A stretch of 59,311 nt of DNA from a virus: positions 1-59,311 of the IMG/VR virus record IMGVR_UViG_3300047457_000862; one strand, 5' to 3'. Under the pieces are notes generated by a model. That model was not told the DNA's origin, made no database searches, and saw nothing but the letters and a program-made list of their open reading frames with translations. Both the position numbers and the translations under genes were made by a program. Positions 17,701-24,756 of the stretch are shown here, piece after piece. Every line of letters starts with the position of its first letter. Position 1 is the stretch's first letter.

Positions 17701-19075
17701 GAGCGAACTGGAAAGCGGTGCCCGTAGCAGACATGAGCATCTTGCGCTGCTCATCTTCCTTCTTGCGACCAGACAAAGCCTTTGCAGCAAGAACACCACC
17801 ACCGATCAGTCCGGCTGCGATCCCAATCTTCTTCAGCGTAGGGTAGCTGGTCCTAGATACATCAGGCATCTTTCCTTTCCATCCTTTCGGACGGCCCCCG
17901 CTTGCGAGCGCCTCCGCTGCTGCCGTGGGGTTGAATGCTGTGCGCTTTGACCCACCTTTCCATGGAATAGCCGCGTTCTTACCAGCCTCGACCTGAGTAA
18001 TATACTCAGGCACGTTGGATGGGTTTTTGAGGTAGTTCAGCTTTTCGCGAACTTCATCAACCCGGTTCGCATCAATACCAAGTCTGTGCGCCACCTCTGA
18101 GCGCATTTTATCACGTTGCTGTATGCGGATATTCCGAGCAGCCTCGCTCGGCAGCGCACTGACTCCAGACGTGGTTGCTTTTCCAGTAATATCCTGATCC
18201 GACTTCATCAAATTCTCGAAAGCATCCAGCGTATTGCGCTGCGCGGTAGGCAGGTCCTCTCCTAGCGCCCTACCGACCACAACCCCTCGACTCTTCATAT
18301 CATCCTCTATCGCCGCAGCGCGAGCGCGTATCTTCTGAAATCCCTCGTCCATCATGCGCCGATCCGCAATATCGTACTTTCTCCGTACCGCCTTCAGCTC
18401 CTTTTCTTGAGCCGGGGTCAGATCGTATGACAGTCGCGATTTTCCTGTGTATTTTCCGCTTTGGGATTTAACACCTCCGGTACGCCAGTCTCCATCGCGT
18501 TTCTTTATCTCCCTGACAAGGTTTCGGTTGATGACCGCCTGTGCGGCAAGTGCGCGACGAGCCTCGCTGTGCTTCTTTTCAAGGAACTTAGATCCAGCCC
18601 TCTGTAAAAACGAAGGGGCGTCCGGCTTCCCGGTTTGTTTGACTTCGATACCAATGAGAGCGTGCTTGAGTCGCTTCTTATCGATGAGCGGGGCTTTCGG
18701 GTATTGGCCTTCAGCGACCCGAACCAGAGGCTCCGCTCCTTTTTCTGTTCTCACATACCTGCCTCCACCCATCACCTCATAATTCTCGACCTTCTTCTGC
18801 CTCCAGAGCTTAGGGTTATCTACGCGCTCTCCACCCTTCCAGATTTTCATCGGCTGCTTCTTGCGCATGATCTCCTCCTCGCTCACGCGCTTGCGCTCCT
18901 CGGTAACGGCCCCGTGAAGCTCTCGGCCGAGCGCAGAATCAAGCGGGACCCCCATAGCATCTCCAGCTACGAGAATCTTCTTCGACATCACCCCCGGCTT
19001 CGCGAACATGAGCAGCCGCGAGATCGAGCTATTGAGTCGGAACAGGTGGTTTTTTGAGATTGGCGCGTGTGACAT
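14792..19075 (-). CDS. Giant modular repeat-motif virion protein
   Basis: 1427 residues, the largest protein here. It alternates basic or charged helical stretches with at least seven glycine/alanine-rich hydrophobic segments (around 416-436, 690-710, 737-753, 786-806, 820-842, 955-990, 1052-1070). A short motif ending in I-x-F-[AE]-x-G-[DE] recurs with Phe at 24, 457, 724, 925, 1078 and 1300, several copies lying just before or after a hydrophobic segment. There is a coiled-coil region near 600-680. It resembles a tandem array of modules like the 150-residue neighbour. It may be an internal ejection protein or a polyprotein matured by the head protease; I know no named family. Confidence 0.7.
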   Translation of the reverse strand: MSHAPISKNHLFRLNSSISRLLMFAKPGVMSKKILVAGDAMGVPLDSALGRELHGAVTEERKRVSEEEIMRKKQPMKIWKGGERVDNPKLWRQKKVENYEVMGGGRYVRTEKGAEPLVRVAEGQYPKAPLIDKKRLKHALIGIEVKQTGKPDAPSFLQRAGSKFLEKKHSEARRALAAQAVINRNLVREIKKRDGDWRTGGVKSQSGKYTGKSRLSYDLTPAQEKELKAVRRKYDIADRRMMDEGFQKIRARAAAIEDDMKSRGVVVGRALGEDLPTAQRNTLDAFENLMKSDQDITGKATTSGVSALPSEAARNIRIQQRDKMRSEVAHRLGIDANRVDEVREKLNYLKNPSNVPEYITQVEAGKNAAIPWKGGSKRTAFNPTAAAEALASGGRPKGWKGKMPDVSRTSYPTLKKIGIAAGLIGGGVLAAKALSGRKKEDEQRKMLMSATGTAFQFARGDRLKDMFPSLRKEIEKQLAENGPHIGDLVRVRPGFSKWKAKKNKSMAKTAADMMRLRRKRVKEEYAGVQESIEDLRDTFSSPKSVLDVNDIAEGFSTRSIPGYSGSSPTGKHVPYKKGRVKSVKTAPPKKEKVAERPMVIEDVTENLGRVENEAAALRRENRRLLEENYGASIAVESAEAKARAAEAARIKSEDRISSAVEGARESLADKLGKQHAKQMYDEQSRRYKHVAIGTGAGLVGGAALGSSAMREAGENKSKQKQLRFERGEYDDAKRMAISSAVTGAAGGGIVASLLRPRDGNAFRKGGPAPKAAPLRKQFNRIGKAAFKAGAFMGAAGLASSLVGRAILGKPDKRDAASATKSGAVGGAVVGGLSGAALGALAGADPKKLAVFGLTKKAAGLVRRNKNWIPIAAMGNGGSARRALIGGAVGTLAGAAQMADEGQQADTLRNLKKPVKMSSKVRQIRFAEAPLSGKLAADRYRKRIQDEDLDRRDANIMRTMLAGAALGGVMKGRRGAAAGAGAGALLVPLIRTRTEAGKDMYGERTREGKRAEGIPWKAAALGAGALAAHKGINRVRGVANRFNVGAKNAKKAAKIAGLVGAGLIGANLLMNSKLKTIQFRDEEDIETDPEFLRNPEGSKEWRKGRIFANKAIVAGKRGTRLAKDVIRAVKGEKNVDSRGRERQREWDKPWVRNAILGTILTGGALASRRIVKGTGEGTVISGWRDAVQSGELRDALTHKMPRLAKAYNAITGYTDDAVNEAASAVNQSGIAGRGLAWVRRNAAARREAKKAAARGAAGDEAATAIEAAKVAKDQQDAVKKYGKIIEGKFSARSKGRGIIHFISNEDRAPGWDTRREGDLVLLKDIRRRERREKKLLERKDWQDTVVTPAKMTASWLGGMGLMAILHKGGRAAGSRTSGGAGAAVTGDRSVYADKLREGIAEGAKRRAMGMSSVTKDLIALSSLLDDVL

Positions 19076-19101
19076 CTTACCCTGAAGGCGAAGATGTCAA
19101 C
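19076..19101 (-). promoter_or_regulatory. GTTGAC start-associated element (1427-residue gene)
   Basis: GTTGACATCTT is followed by TTCAGGGTAAG and ATG at 19075; spacing is 26 rather than 21. The upstream stop lies 3 bases before the element. Another GTTGACA copy follows the stop of the same gene at 14786-14791. Confidence 0.4.
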
Positions 19102-19104
19102 GGT

Positions 19105-19860
19105 TCAGAGTTTCTGCACTTTCGCGAGAATCTTGCGCTTTCCCTGACGGAGAATGGCGTTCACCCGATGGTTCCCGTCCTTCAGAACATACACCCCATG
19201 GCCAAGGTGGCTCACCACCGGAGGCGGGAGGTTCTTTTTCCGGGCCATCTTGCTGACCTTGCCATTGTCGATTCCCCACTGCGGGCTCACGATGGAGCGG
19301 ATGCGGACCATGCGCTCCTTGCCCTCTCCGATGCGGTGAATGCCTGGCTTTACTCCCTTTCGGAAGATTGGGTTCTCGACTCGCTCGAACTGGATGGCGG
19401 GGAGGAGGGAGGAAAATACCGTGGCACCAGCCGCAAGCACCTGACTTGGCTGTCTGGTTCGATCCAACGCCCAGTCAAGATGGCCTGCATACCACTTTTC
19501 CGCTTGCTTCTTGTACGGCTCGACCATATCCGGCGACATCCTGCGGACAGCCGCTCGGTTGGCCATCCTCTCGCCCAATAACTTCCATCGGATGCGCTTG
19601 TCTCCTTGTGATTTCTGAAATCTCTCCACCGGGCGCTGTGCGGCGTGATGACCCGCCTCGTGATGTAGCGCGAATACAGGATGTTCGCGCCCTACCTCGA
19701 TCCCGCCGATAGGATTCTCGAATGTTCCTGGTCGATAGTAACCAGATGTAGCTTCCTTTGTCCGCGTGACTGGCAACCCCTGCCTTTTGAGGTCCCGGAG
19801 CAAACTTTTTGTGTTCCCGAGCCATCCAAACTGGATCAGATCAATGATTTGCCTGCTCAT
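19105..19860 (-). CDS. HEAGH metallopeptidase-like protein with ParB-like C-terminus
   Basis: 251 residues. It begins with one copy of the neighbourhood motif (M-S-R-Q-I-I-D-L-I-Q-F-G-W). H-H-E-A-G-H-H at 66-72 is a zinc-metallopeptidase signature. The C-terminal ~70 residues end with V-L-K-D-G-N-H-R-V-N-A-I, the sulfiredoxin/ParB-like nuclease signature. It overlaps the portal gene by 4 bases. It may be a virion-associated processing or nicking protein. The joint presence of both folds is unusual; either could be structural rather than catalytic. Confidence 0.65.
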   Translation of the reverse strand: MSRQIIDLIQFGWLGNTKSLLRDLKRQGLPVTRTKEATSGYYRPGTFENPIGGIEVGREHPVFALHHEAGHHAAQRPVERFQKSQGDKRIRWKLLGERMANRAAVRRMSPDMVEPYKKQAEKWYAGHLDWALDRTRQPSQVLAAGATVFSSLLPAIQFERVENPIFRKGVKPGIHRIGEGKERMVRIRSIVSPQWGIDNGKVSKMARKKNLPPPVVSHLGHGVYVLKDGNHRVNAILRQGKRKILAKVQKL

Positions 19861-21638
19861 TTCTTCTTCGGTGGCTGGTTGGATTCTGGAGCGTGCTCGC
19901 CTTCCGGAGTGAGCCCGGCTTCGCGATTCAAATCTTCGGTGGTCGGCTCCTGCGGAACGATCTTCTCGGCCTCGCCCTGCGGAAGCCCGAACACCTGCAT
20001 GAGCGTCTGGATGGCGCTGTCGCGGTCCATCTTCCCCTCTCCGACCGCAACGAGAATATCCGTGAGCTGCTTGACCCCCTTATCTCCGATCGCCTGAATG
20101 CTGACCGGAGGCGGCGGCGGCTGCGGGGTCGGAGACAGATATGCGGCCTTCTGCGCTGTGATGTCCGAGTAGAGTCCGCGAGCGAACACCTCCGCAGGCA
20201 GTCCGGCTTTGGCCCCTTCCGAGATTGCCGTGTTGGCAGCCTGAGCATTTGACTGGAACACCTCCTGCGGTGTGTAGCCATACTTGGATGTGACGTCGGA
20301 CACGGGAAAGATCCCTGTCTGGACACCATGAATGTCGTTCTGCATCTCGTATCCGGCATCCGTGGTGATCCACGGGCCGAAGTGCCATGCCGAGTTGAAC
20401 TGCCCCGGGCTCGCCGGAATCTCCTTCCGAGCAACTCCGAATGCGATCACCTTGTTGCGGATTCGGGTGAGGATCTTCTGGACGATGATGTTGTTCTGCC
20501 AGCCCTGAATCGTGCGGAGGTCGCCCTGAAGCTCGATGCGCTGCGAAACGCCCCCAAGGCTCGCGAGATCCCACAGGAAGCCGTAGGACAGCTTCATGGA
20601 GTGCGCCATGCGCCGGATGAGGGTCTGGACGAACACCATTGTCGAACCCGATGGACGGGCGGAAGGAGTGACCATCTGGAACATCTCGCCCTCACCCATC
20701 TTGAGGATCTTGCCCCATGCGGCCTCCTGCGATGGAGTACCCGCCGCCGTCTTGCCATCCCAAGCGCCGGGTCCAGTATTTGTGAATGGGTCTTTCGTGC
20801 CAACCAGTGCAGTGAACTGACTCTGCGCCTTCATGGAGACCTTCTCTGCGTCGATCCACTCCTTGATGTCGCGAGCGTCGTTCAGTAGACGCAGCAGCTT
20901 CGTTCTACCACGGTATTCATCCCCAGCCTCGGGATCGAACACGTGAATGAAGGCCCGTGGCTCCACCTCGCGCTTATCGACGTACTGGTTGTTCTTCGTG
21001 CGGCGGAATGTGCGATAGCTCACCACCCGTCCGGTCAACGGGTCGATCGTAATACCCCCGATGTAGTTCTCGTTCGTGTCGGACTCCTGCGGGTTGCCGA
21101 TCCTGTCCGCGCTGATCAACTGAACACAGAACTCCCCGTTCGGAGAATACGCAGGATCGACTTCGACGATGCCGCTGTCTCCGTCCACAAGGAACCCAGT
21201 GAACGCGAGCTGCACGAGCTTCGAGAAGCGGTGCCTTCCAGTGATGTCGCAGCGAGTCGTTCCATCCTGTGCTGGCAAGTCCCCGCACCATCCGTGGAAG
21301 TAGTCGTCGTAAATCTTGTTCAGCTCCGGATCACCGGAGTTCGCGTGGTTCGTGATCGTGCCGCACACGTAGTTCACGATGCGTCCGATTACACCGCCGA
21401 TCCACTGATACTGGCACAGGTCCCGGGCATCCCACATCGCCTTGATGCGATCGCGGTTTGCCAGCGAAGTTTCACGCCCTGCGTTCTGGCTCTGGCCGCC
21501 GCTTCCTCCGCGGTGAGTTGAATTCGGGTTATATCCGGTCGAGAACGCCACTTCACTGAACCGAGGATTGAAAACGGTGACGATATTGCCCTGGCCGTCA
21601 TACAATCCCTGCCCTGCTGCGAGTTTGATATCCTTCAT
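19857..21638 (-). CDS. Portal protein (lambda GpB-like)
   Basis: 593 residues, the usual size for lambda-type portals. The N-terminal half has the expected pattern: Y-N-P, then N-R-D-R-I-K-A-M-W-D-A-R-D-L, the G-F-L-V-D-G-D-S-G clip region, and a long helix (LLRLLNDARDIKEWIDAEK). The C-terminus is proline-rich and acidic. Twelve copies would form the DNA-packaging vertex, docking with terminase. It is translationally coupled to the gpW-like gene upstream and to the metallopeptidase-like gene downstream by ATGA overlaps. Confidence 0.9.
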   Translation of the reverse strand: MKDIKLAAGQGLYDGQGNIVTVFNPRFSEVAFSTGYNPNSTHRGGSGGQSQNAGRETSLANRDRIKAMWDARDLCQYQWIGGVIGRIVNYVCGTITNHANSGDPELNKIYDDYFHGWCGDLPAQDGTTRCDITGRHRFSKLVQLAFTGFLVDGDSGIVEVDPAYSPNGEFCVQLISADRIGNPQESDTNENYIGGITIDPLTGRVVSYRTFRRTKNNQYVDKREVEPRAFIHVFDPEAGDEYRGRTKLLRLLNDARDIKEWIDAEKVSMKAQSQFTALVGTKDPFTNTGPGAWDGKTAAGTPSQEAAWGKILKMGEGEMFQMVTPSARPSGSTMVFVQTLIRRMAHSMKLSYGFLWDLASLGGVSQRIELQGDLRTIQGWQNNIIVQKILTRIRNKVIAFGVARKEIPASPGQFNSAWHFGPWITTDAGYEMQNDIHGVQTGIFPVSDVTSKYGYTPQEVFQSNAQAANTAISEGAKAGLPAEVFARGLYSDITAQKAAYLSPTPQPPPPPVSIQAIGDKGVKQLTDILVAVGEGKMDRDSAIQTLMQVFGLPQGEAEKIVPQEPTTEDLNREAGLTPEGEHAPESNQPPKKK

Positions 21639-21895
21639 TGAATCTGTGAGAAATCGACAACACCGATGCCGTGGTTGATTACTGGCTTAACGATCACGGT
21701 CGCACCGCGCTCCTTGAGGACGTAGGCGATTGCATTGAGCTGATCCTGAAGCATTCGCAGATCGCGGGTGAGAGACTTCGTCCCCATCGACTGAGACACG
21801 ATGGTCGTCTCCTTCGCCTCAAGGGCGGTCTGCAACGCTTCGAGCGCGGCGGTGTCTTTGGCGCGGTAGCGCAGCAGGTAGTCCGTATAGGCCAT
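21635..21895 (-). CDS. gpW-like head-tail joining protein
   Basis: 86 residues from the ATG at 21895 (M-A-Y-T-D-Y), chosen over an earlier start because the GTTGAC element lies 21 bases before it. The S-L-T-R-D-L-R-M-L-Q-D-Q-L helix resembles gpW-type joining proteins, which are small, helical and encoded next to the portal. First gene of the minus-strand head operon. Confidence 0.6.
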   Translation of the reverse strand: MAYTDYLLRYRAKDTAALEALQTALEAKETTIVSQSMGTKSLTRDLRMLQDQLNAIAYVLKERGATVIVKPVINHGIGVVDFSQIQ

Positions 21896-21916
21896 GCTGT
21901 GTGCCTCAATGTCAAC
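21896..21916 (-). promoter_or_regulatory. GTTGAC start-associated element (first head gene)
   Basis: GTTGACATTG, then GGCACACAGC, abuts the ATG at 21895; 21 bases from first G to ATG. It lies in the divergent region and is the most upstream copy in the operon. Confidence 0.45.
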
Positions 21917-21953
21917 ACCCCGGCTTTCCACCACCAAAAATGAAAAATTCCGA

Positions 21954-21985
21954 GTTACGTTTAGTTAGAGATAATTAAGCGTAAC
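21954..21985. promoter_or_regulatory. 32-bp inverted repeat with GAGA loop in the divergent region
   Basis: Two 14-base arms (GTTACGTTTAGTTA and TAATTAAGCGTAAC) enclose GAGA. All 14 positions pair in RNA (two as G-U), and 12 of 14 are exact at DNA level. It sits between the minus-strand head operon and the plus-strand small-gene operon. There is no T-run, so it is more likely an operator or protein-binding site than a terminator. The rest of 21896-22160 holds a 7-bp stem (22084-22114) and a GGAGG at 22135. Confidence 0.6.
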
Positions 21986-22160
21986 CCAGGTTGTAGCGGG
22001 TGTTTGGGCGGCGCTGCCGGATCACACAAAATGGTTTGGCAGGCAGCCCGACCCCGCCGCACGTCCCGGGTCGCGTGACTCGGGGGAGCGCAATACTATC
22101 ATCACGACGCTCCCGTGGTAACAAACTCTAGTCCGGAGGATAAAGGGACAGCCAAAGCAA

Positions 22161-22427
22161 GTGAAAACACGCAACCAAAAGACCAGCACCGTAAACGTGA
22201 TCCTAAAGGATCGCTCATCATACGCCTTCGCCTCGCGGGATGAGGCGAAGGCATTCGCTCGCGGATCGTACCGGCCGTATGTTATGTCGGTGAAGAAGAG
22301 TCGCCCGCAGACAATCATCAACCCCCTCCAAAAACCCACGAACTCGGAGGTATCAGAGGCGATAGAGAGGTGGAGAATCGAGGATGCGAGGCGTCTGTAC
22401 CGCGACATGCTCGGCGCTGAAATCTAG
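22161..22427 (+). CDS. Hypothetical protein, first gene of the plus-strand operon
   Basis: 88 residues starting with GTG. Basic N-terminus; C-terminal helix rich in Arg and Glu (EAIERWRIEDARRLYRDML). Soluble, no recognised domain. It is likely expressed first after infection, given its place beside the divergent control region; that timing is inference. Confidence 0.6.
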   Translation: MKTRNQKTSTVNVILKDRSSYAFASRDEAKAFARGSYRPYVMSVKKSRPQTIINPLQKPTNSEVSEAIERWRIEDARRLYRDMLGAEI

Positions 22428-22436
22428 TCAGACGAA

Positions 22437-22525
22437 CTCCCCTTCTCGGCGAAAGCCGGGGAGGGGAGCGGTCTGCTTGGAAGTCCAAGCAACGGGGAAA
22501 TCAACCGCAGGCGACCCGTGCCTGC
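22437..22525 (+). ncRNA. Structured leader A (three hairpins)
   Basis: Three hairpins fill the gap before the 22563 gene. Hairpin 1, 22437-22468, is a 14-bp stem with a GAAA tetraloop. Hairpin 2, 22475-22490, is GCTTGG / CCAAGC. Hairpin 3, 22507-22525, is GCAGGC / GCCTGC. An A-rich run ending AAAACA then leads to the ATG. The order and several loop-flanking words (GTCTGCT before hairpin 2, GCAGG in hairpin 3) are shared with leader B. It may be a riboregulator, an RNA-stability element or a source of a processed RNA. Confidence 0.65.
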
Positions 22526-22562
22526 AACAAACCAAGTCTCCCGATAACGGAGCATCAAAACA

Positions 22563-22778
22563 ATGGCACGCACTGTGCGCAACGTAACCCATGCCGGATA
22601 CCTACGGCACATCAAAACCCACAACGAAGCTGCGGCATATTTCCGCTCCGTATTCGAGGCCGAGGAGACCCCCGAGTACCGCCATCGCCATCGCCGCGTC
22701 CCTCGCAGCACGCTCCCCGATGCGTGGGAGGACATCCCGCTGTCCTGCTATCGCGAGGCCCGACTCCACCGCCGCTAG
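22563..22778 (+). CDS. Small basic hypothetical protein
   Basis: 71 residues, strongly basic with a His/Arg-rich centre (EYRHRHRRVPRSTLP) and a C-terminus ending in RLHRR. It may bind nucleic acid. It stands alone between two structured leaders, unlike the tightly coupled genes further on. No family recognised. Confidence 0.6.
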   Translation: MARTVRNVTHAGYLRHIKTHNEAAAYFRSVFEAEETPEYRHRHRRVPRSTLPDAWEDIPLSCYREARLHRR

Positions 22779-22787
22779 GCAGACACC

Positions 22788-22874
22788 CCGCCCTCTTCCA
22801 ATCGGGAGAGGGCGGCAGTCTGCTCGGACAATCCGAGTGAGGCACAACACAACTCCGCAGGAGAGCCTCCCTGC
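22788..22874 (+). ncRNA. Structured leader B (three hairpins, related to A)
   Basis: Hairpin 1, 22788-22815, is a 12-bp stem with loop AATC. Hairpin 2, 22823-22837, is CTCGGA / TCCGAG. Hairpin 3, 22857-22874, is GCAGG / CCTGC. It is followed by an A-rich run ending AAAACA and the ATG at 22893. The stems differ in sequence from leader A but keep the layout, so the structure appears to be what is conserved. Confidence 0.65.
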
Positions 22875-22892
22875 ACAAGAAAAAGCAAAACA

Positions 22893-23243
22893 ATGAAAAG
22901 CAACGCAATCATCGCCCTCGCGGCGATGCTCAACAACGCCAACAAGAACCTCCGCAACGCCGCCAGCAATGGCGAGCGATTCAGCCCTGCCCTCGGCCTG
23001 GACGCTATCAGGAAGGAGACAGCAGCCCAAGCACTGAGAACCATCGGGGTTCCAGTGCTGGACCCCTACGCCGGGCAGGCAGTCGTCCGCAAGGACGGCA
23101 CGCAGTTCCGCGTGATCCACGTCTCCCTCGAAGGGGATGTGGTGGCCGAGTCGGTCCGCACGACGGAGATGTTCTCCGGAGACATCGTCTCCTTCTCGAC
23201 TCAGTTCACGGAGGCCCCACTCCCGGAGGGCTGCGAGCACTGA
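22893..23243 (+). CDS. Hypothetical protein
   Basis: 116 residues. The N-terminal third is alanine/asparagine-rich (AALAAMLNNANKNLRNAAS); the rest is beta-rich with a V-V-R-K-D-G-T-Q-F-R-V motif resembling small beta-barrel domains. No signal peptide is convincing. It lies between leaders B and C. Confidence 0.6.
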   Translation: MKSNAIIALAAMLNNANKNLRNAASNGERFSPALGLDAIRKETAAQALRTIGVPVLDPYAGQAVVRKDGTQFRVIHVSLEGDVVAESVRTTEMFSGDIVSFSTQFTEAPLPEGCEH

Positions 23244-23256
23244 GTTAGTTCCAACA

Positions 23257-23438
23257 CTGCCGGGAGCCCCCACTCCCGGCAGCATGGAGCCAACGAAGAC
23301 ACTGTTCTTCAGAAGCACCAACCGTCCGCGTCAAGTGATTCGGACTGGGCGAACACAACAGGCAGACAAGCTCTGCCGACCCGGTCGCATACGCCCTGCG
23401 ACCAACCAACCCCTGCGCACTCACTCCGGCTGTGAGTG
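23257..23438 (+). ncRNA. Structured leader C (five hairpins)
   Basis: Five simple stems precede the 23467 gene: 23257-23282 (10 bp, CTGCCGGGAG), 23324-23345 (5 bp), 23361-23377 (6 bp, GGCAGA), 23383-23403 (7 bp, GGTCGCA) and 23418-23438 (7 bp, CACTCAC). The longest lies first, as in leaders A and B, and the run ends with an A-rich segment before the ATG. No long ORF explains the 223-base gap. Confidence 0.6.
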
Positions 23439-23466
23439 TAGCGAATCAAATGCCGGAATCAAAACC

Positions 23467-24345
23467 ATGCAAAACAATGCACAAAACAACCCCCATCACG
23501 TAACCGTCCGCGAAGCAGCGGTCGCACTCCAGGCAGCCGGAGTAATCATCCCGGCAAACCTGCCAAAAATCGCCTACGCACGCGCCGTGCGCGAGGCTTA
23601 CGCAAAGCTCCAGCGCCGCAACGCGCAGGCAGCAGCGCCGAAACCCGCGCCGAAGCCGATGGTGGCTCAGGTGAAGCCCAAGCGCGTCGAGGAGCCAACC
23701 TCTCCGGCAGAGGTGTTCGCGCCTGGAACACGGTTCGTCGCATCGCGGACTGTGAACCAGCTCAGGGACATCGTCGTGTCCCTCGGAGGCCGCGACCCGC
23801 TGGCTGGTTCCAAGAGCTCGCTTGCACGTCTTGTGGTCAAGCTGACCGCCGACGACATCGAGCGTCGCAATCGCGATGTCGCTAACGCGGCGATGGCGAT
23901 TCACCGCCGCCGCCAGAAGTGGCAGGCCAAGGCAGCCCGCGCTGCGGAGCTCGGAGTGGAACTGGCGAACGAGGAGCGCCGGACGGGGATCTACCGCTTC
24001 GAGACGGAGCTGGAGCTCAAGGAGCGCATCAACCCGCTCAAGTGGGAGGACATCATCATAGACGGTCTCCGCGCCGCCCTTGAGGCACCGAAACCCAGCA
24101 ATCCACCGCAGGCATGGCGCGTCGTAACGCCTCAAGAAATTGAGGAGCACGACGAGTTCATGGACCGCGTGCTCGACGCTAACCGCCGCGCCCGCAAGGC
24201 CCGTGCGAAGCGTGACGCAGACTTCGTCAAGAAGTCACACCGCAAAGCACGCGGTCAACGCCGCGAGGAGATCGCCCCGGAAGCGGAGCCCGTGATCGTG
24301 TCGCTTATCGACAACGATCCAGCGTCGAATCCGGGGCGCTGGTAG
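23467..24345 (+). CDS. Basic helical hypothetical protein
   Basis: 292 residues from the ATG just after leader C; the frame is open upstream but contains the leader. It has a central Pro/Ala/Lys-rich linker (APKPAPKPMVAQVKPK), a helical middle, and a strongly basic C-terminal third (ANRRARKARAKRDADF, then KKSHRKARGQRR) that could bind DNA or RNA. No named domain. Confidence 0.65.
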   Translation: MQNNAQNNPHHVTVREAAVALQAAGVIIPANLPKIAYARAVREAYAKLQRRNAQAAAPKPAPKPMVAQVKPKRVEEPTSPAEVFAPGTRFVASRTVNQLRDIVVSLGGRDPLAGSKSSLARLVVKLTADDIERRNRDVANAAMAIHRRRQKWQAKAARAAELGVELANEERRTGIYRFETELELKERINPLKWEDIIIDGLRAALEAPKPSNPPQAWRVVTPQEIEEHDEFMDRVLDANRRARKARAKRDADFVKKSHRKARGQRREEIAPEAEPVIVSLIDNDPASNPGRW

Positions 24346-24554
24346 TGAAACCCGGCCTCATAGCGCTGGCCCTTATGGCCGGACTGCTCCCGTGGATACC
24401 GGGGTGCGAAAAGCAACCGACAAGAGCGAGCACTACAAAGGGTGGCTACACGCTCGAAACCATAGAGCACGATGGACACCGCTTCGTTGTATGGGAGGGT
24501 GGCAACCGAGGAGGAATCCTGCACCATCCAGGATGCCCCTGCGGCGGAAAATAA
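24345..24554 (+). CDS. Small lipoprotein
   Basis: 69 residues starting with GTG at 24345, sharing a base with the previous TAG. Residues 1-21 form a lipoprotein signal: Lys near the start, a hydrophobic core (LIALALMAGLLPWI) and a lipobox P-G-C, so Cys21 would be acylated. The mature part ends in H-H-P-G-C-P-C-G-G-K. A small phage lipoprotein could act in superinfection exclusion or lysis; neither is shown. Confidence 0.65.
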   Translation: MKPGLIALALMAGLLPWIPGCEKQPTRASTTKGGYTLETIEHDGHRFVVWEGGNRGGILHHPGCPCGGK

Positions 24555-24555
24555 C

Positions 24556-24756
24556 ATGAGTCGAGGACAAAAAGCGGTTGCGAAGAGCCGCCGCATACTA
24601 AAGCGCCGGACAGCGAAGCGCGAACGCCGCGACGGGATGTTTCTCGTCCAGGTCCAACTCCACGAGGAACTCTCGTTCGCGCTCAGCGTGCGCGAGATGA
24701 CCGAGAAGGAGTACGACCGGGTCCTTAGCGACATGATCGCGGAGGGATCGCTATGA
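24556..24756 (+). CDS. Small basic hypothetical protein
   Basis: 66 residues from the ATG just after the lipoprotein stop. The first half is very basic (SRRILKRRTAKRERRDG); the second half is an acidic helix-forming segment. It may bind nucleic acid. It overlaps the next gene by 4 bases. Confidence 0.6.
   Translation: MSRGQKAVAKSRRILKRRTAKRERRDGMFLVQVQLHEELSFALSVREMTEKEYDRVLSDMIAEGSL

Noticed and set aside
6440-21916. TTGACA words as ordinary sigma-70 -35 boxes
   Set aside because: They lie only about 20 bases before ATG, and the sequence 16-18 bases further on is inside the genes with no consistent -10-like hexamer, so I did not call promoters.
22563-22778. Leader A first hairpin as a terminator
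   Set aside because: The 14-bp stem at 22437-22468 lacks a following T-run on the plus strand and is followed by more structure and a gene in the same direction.
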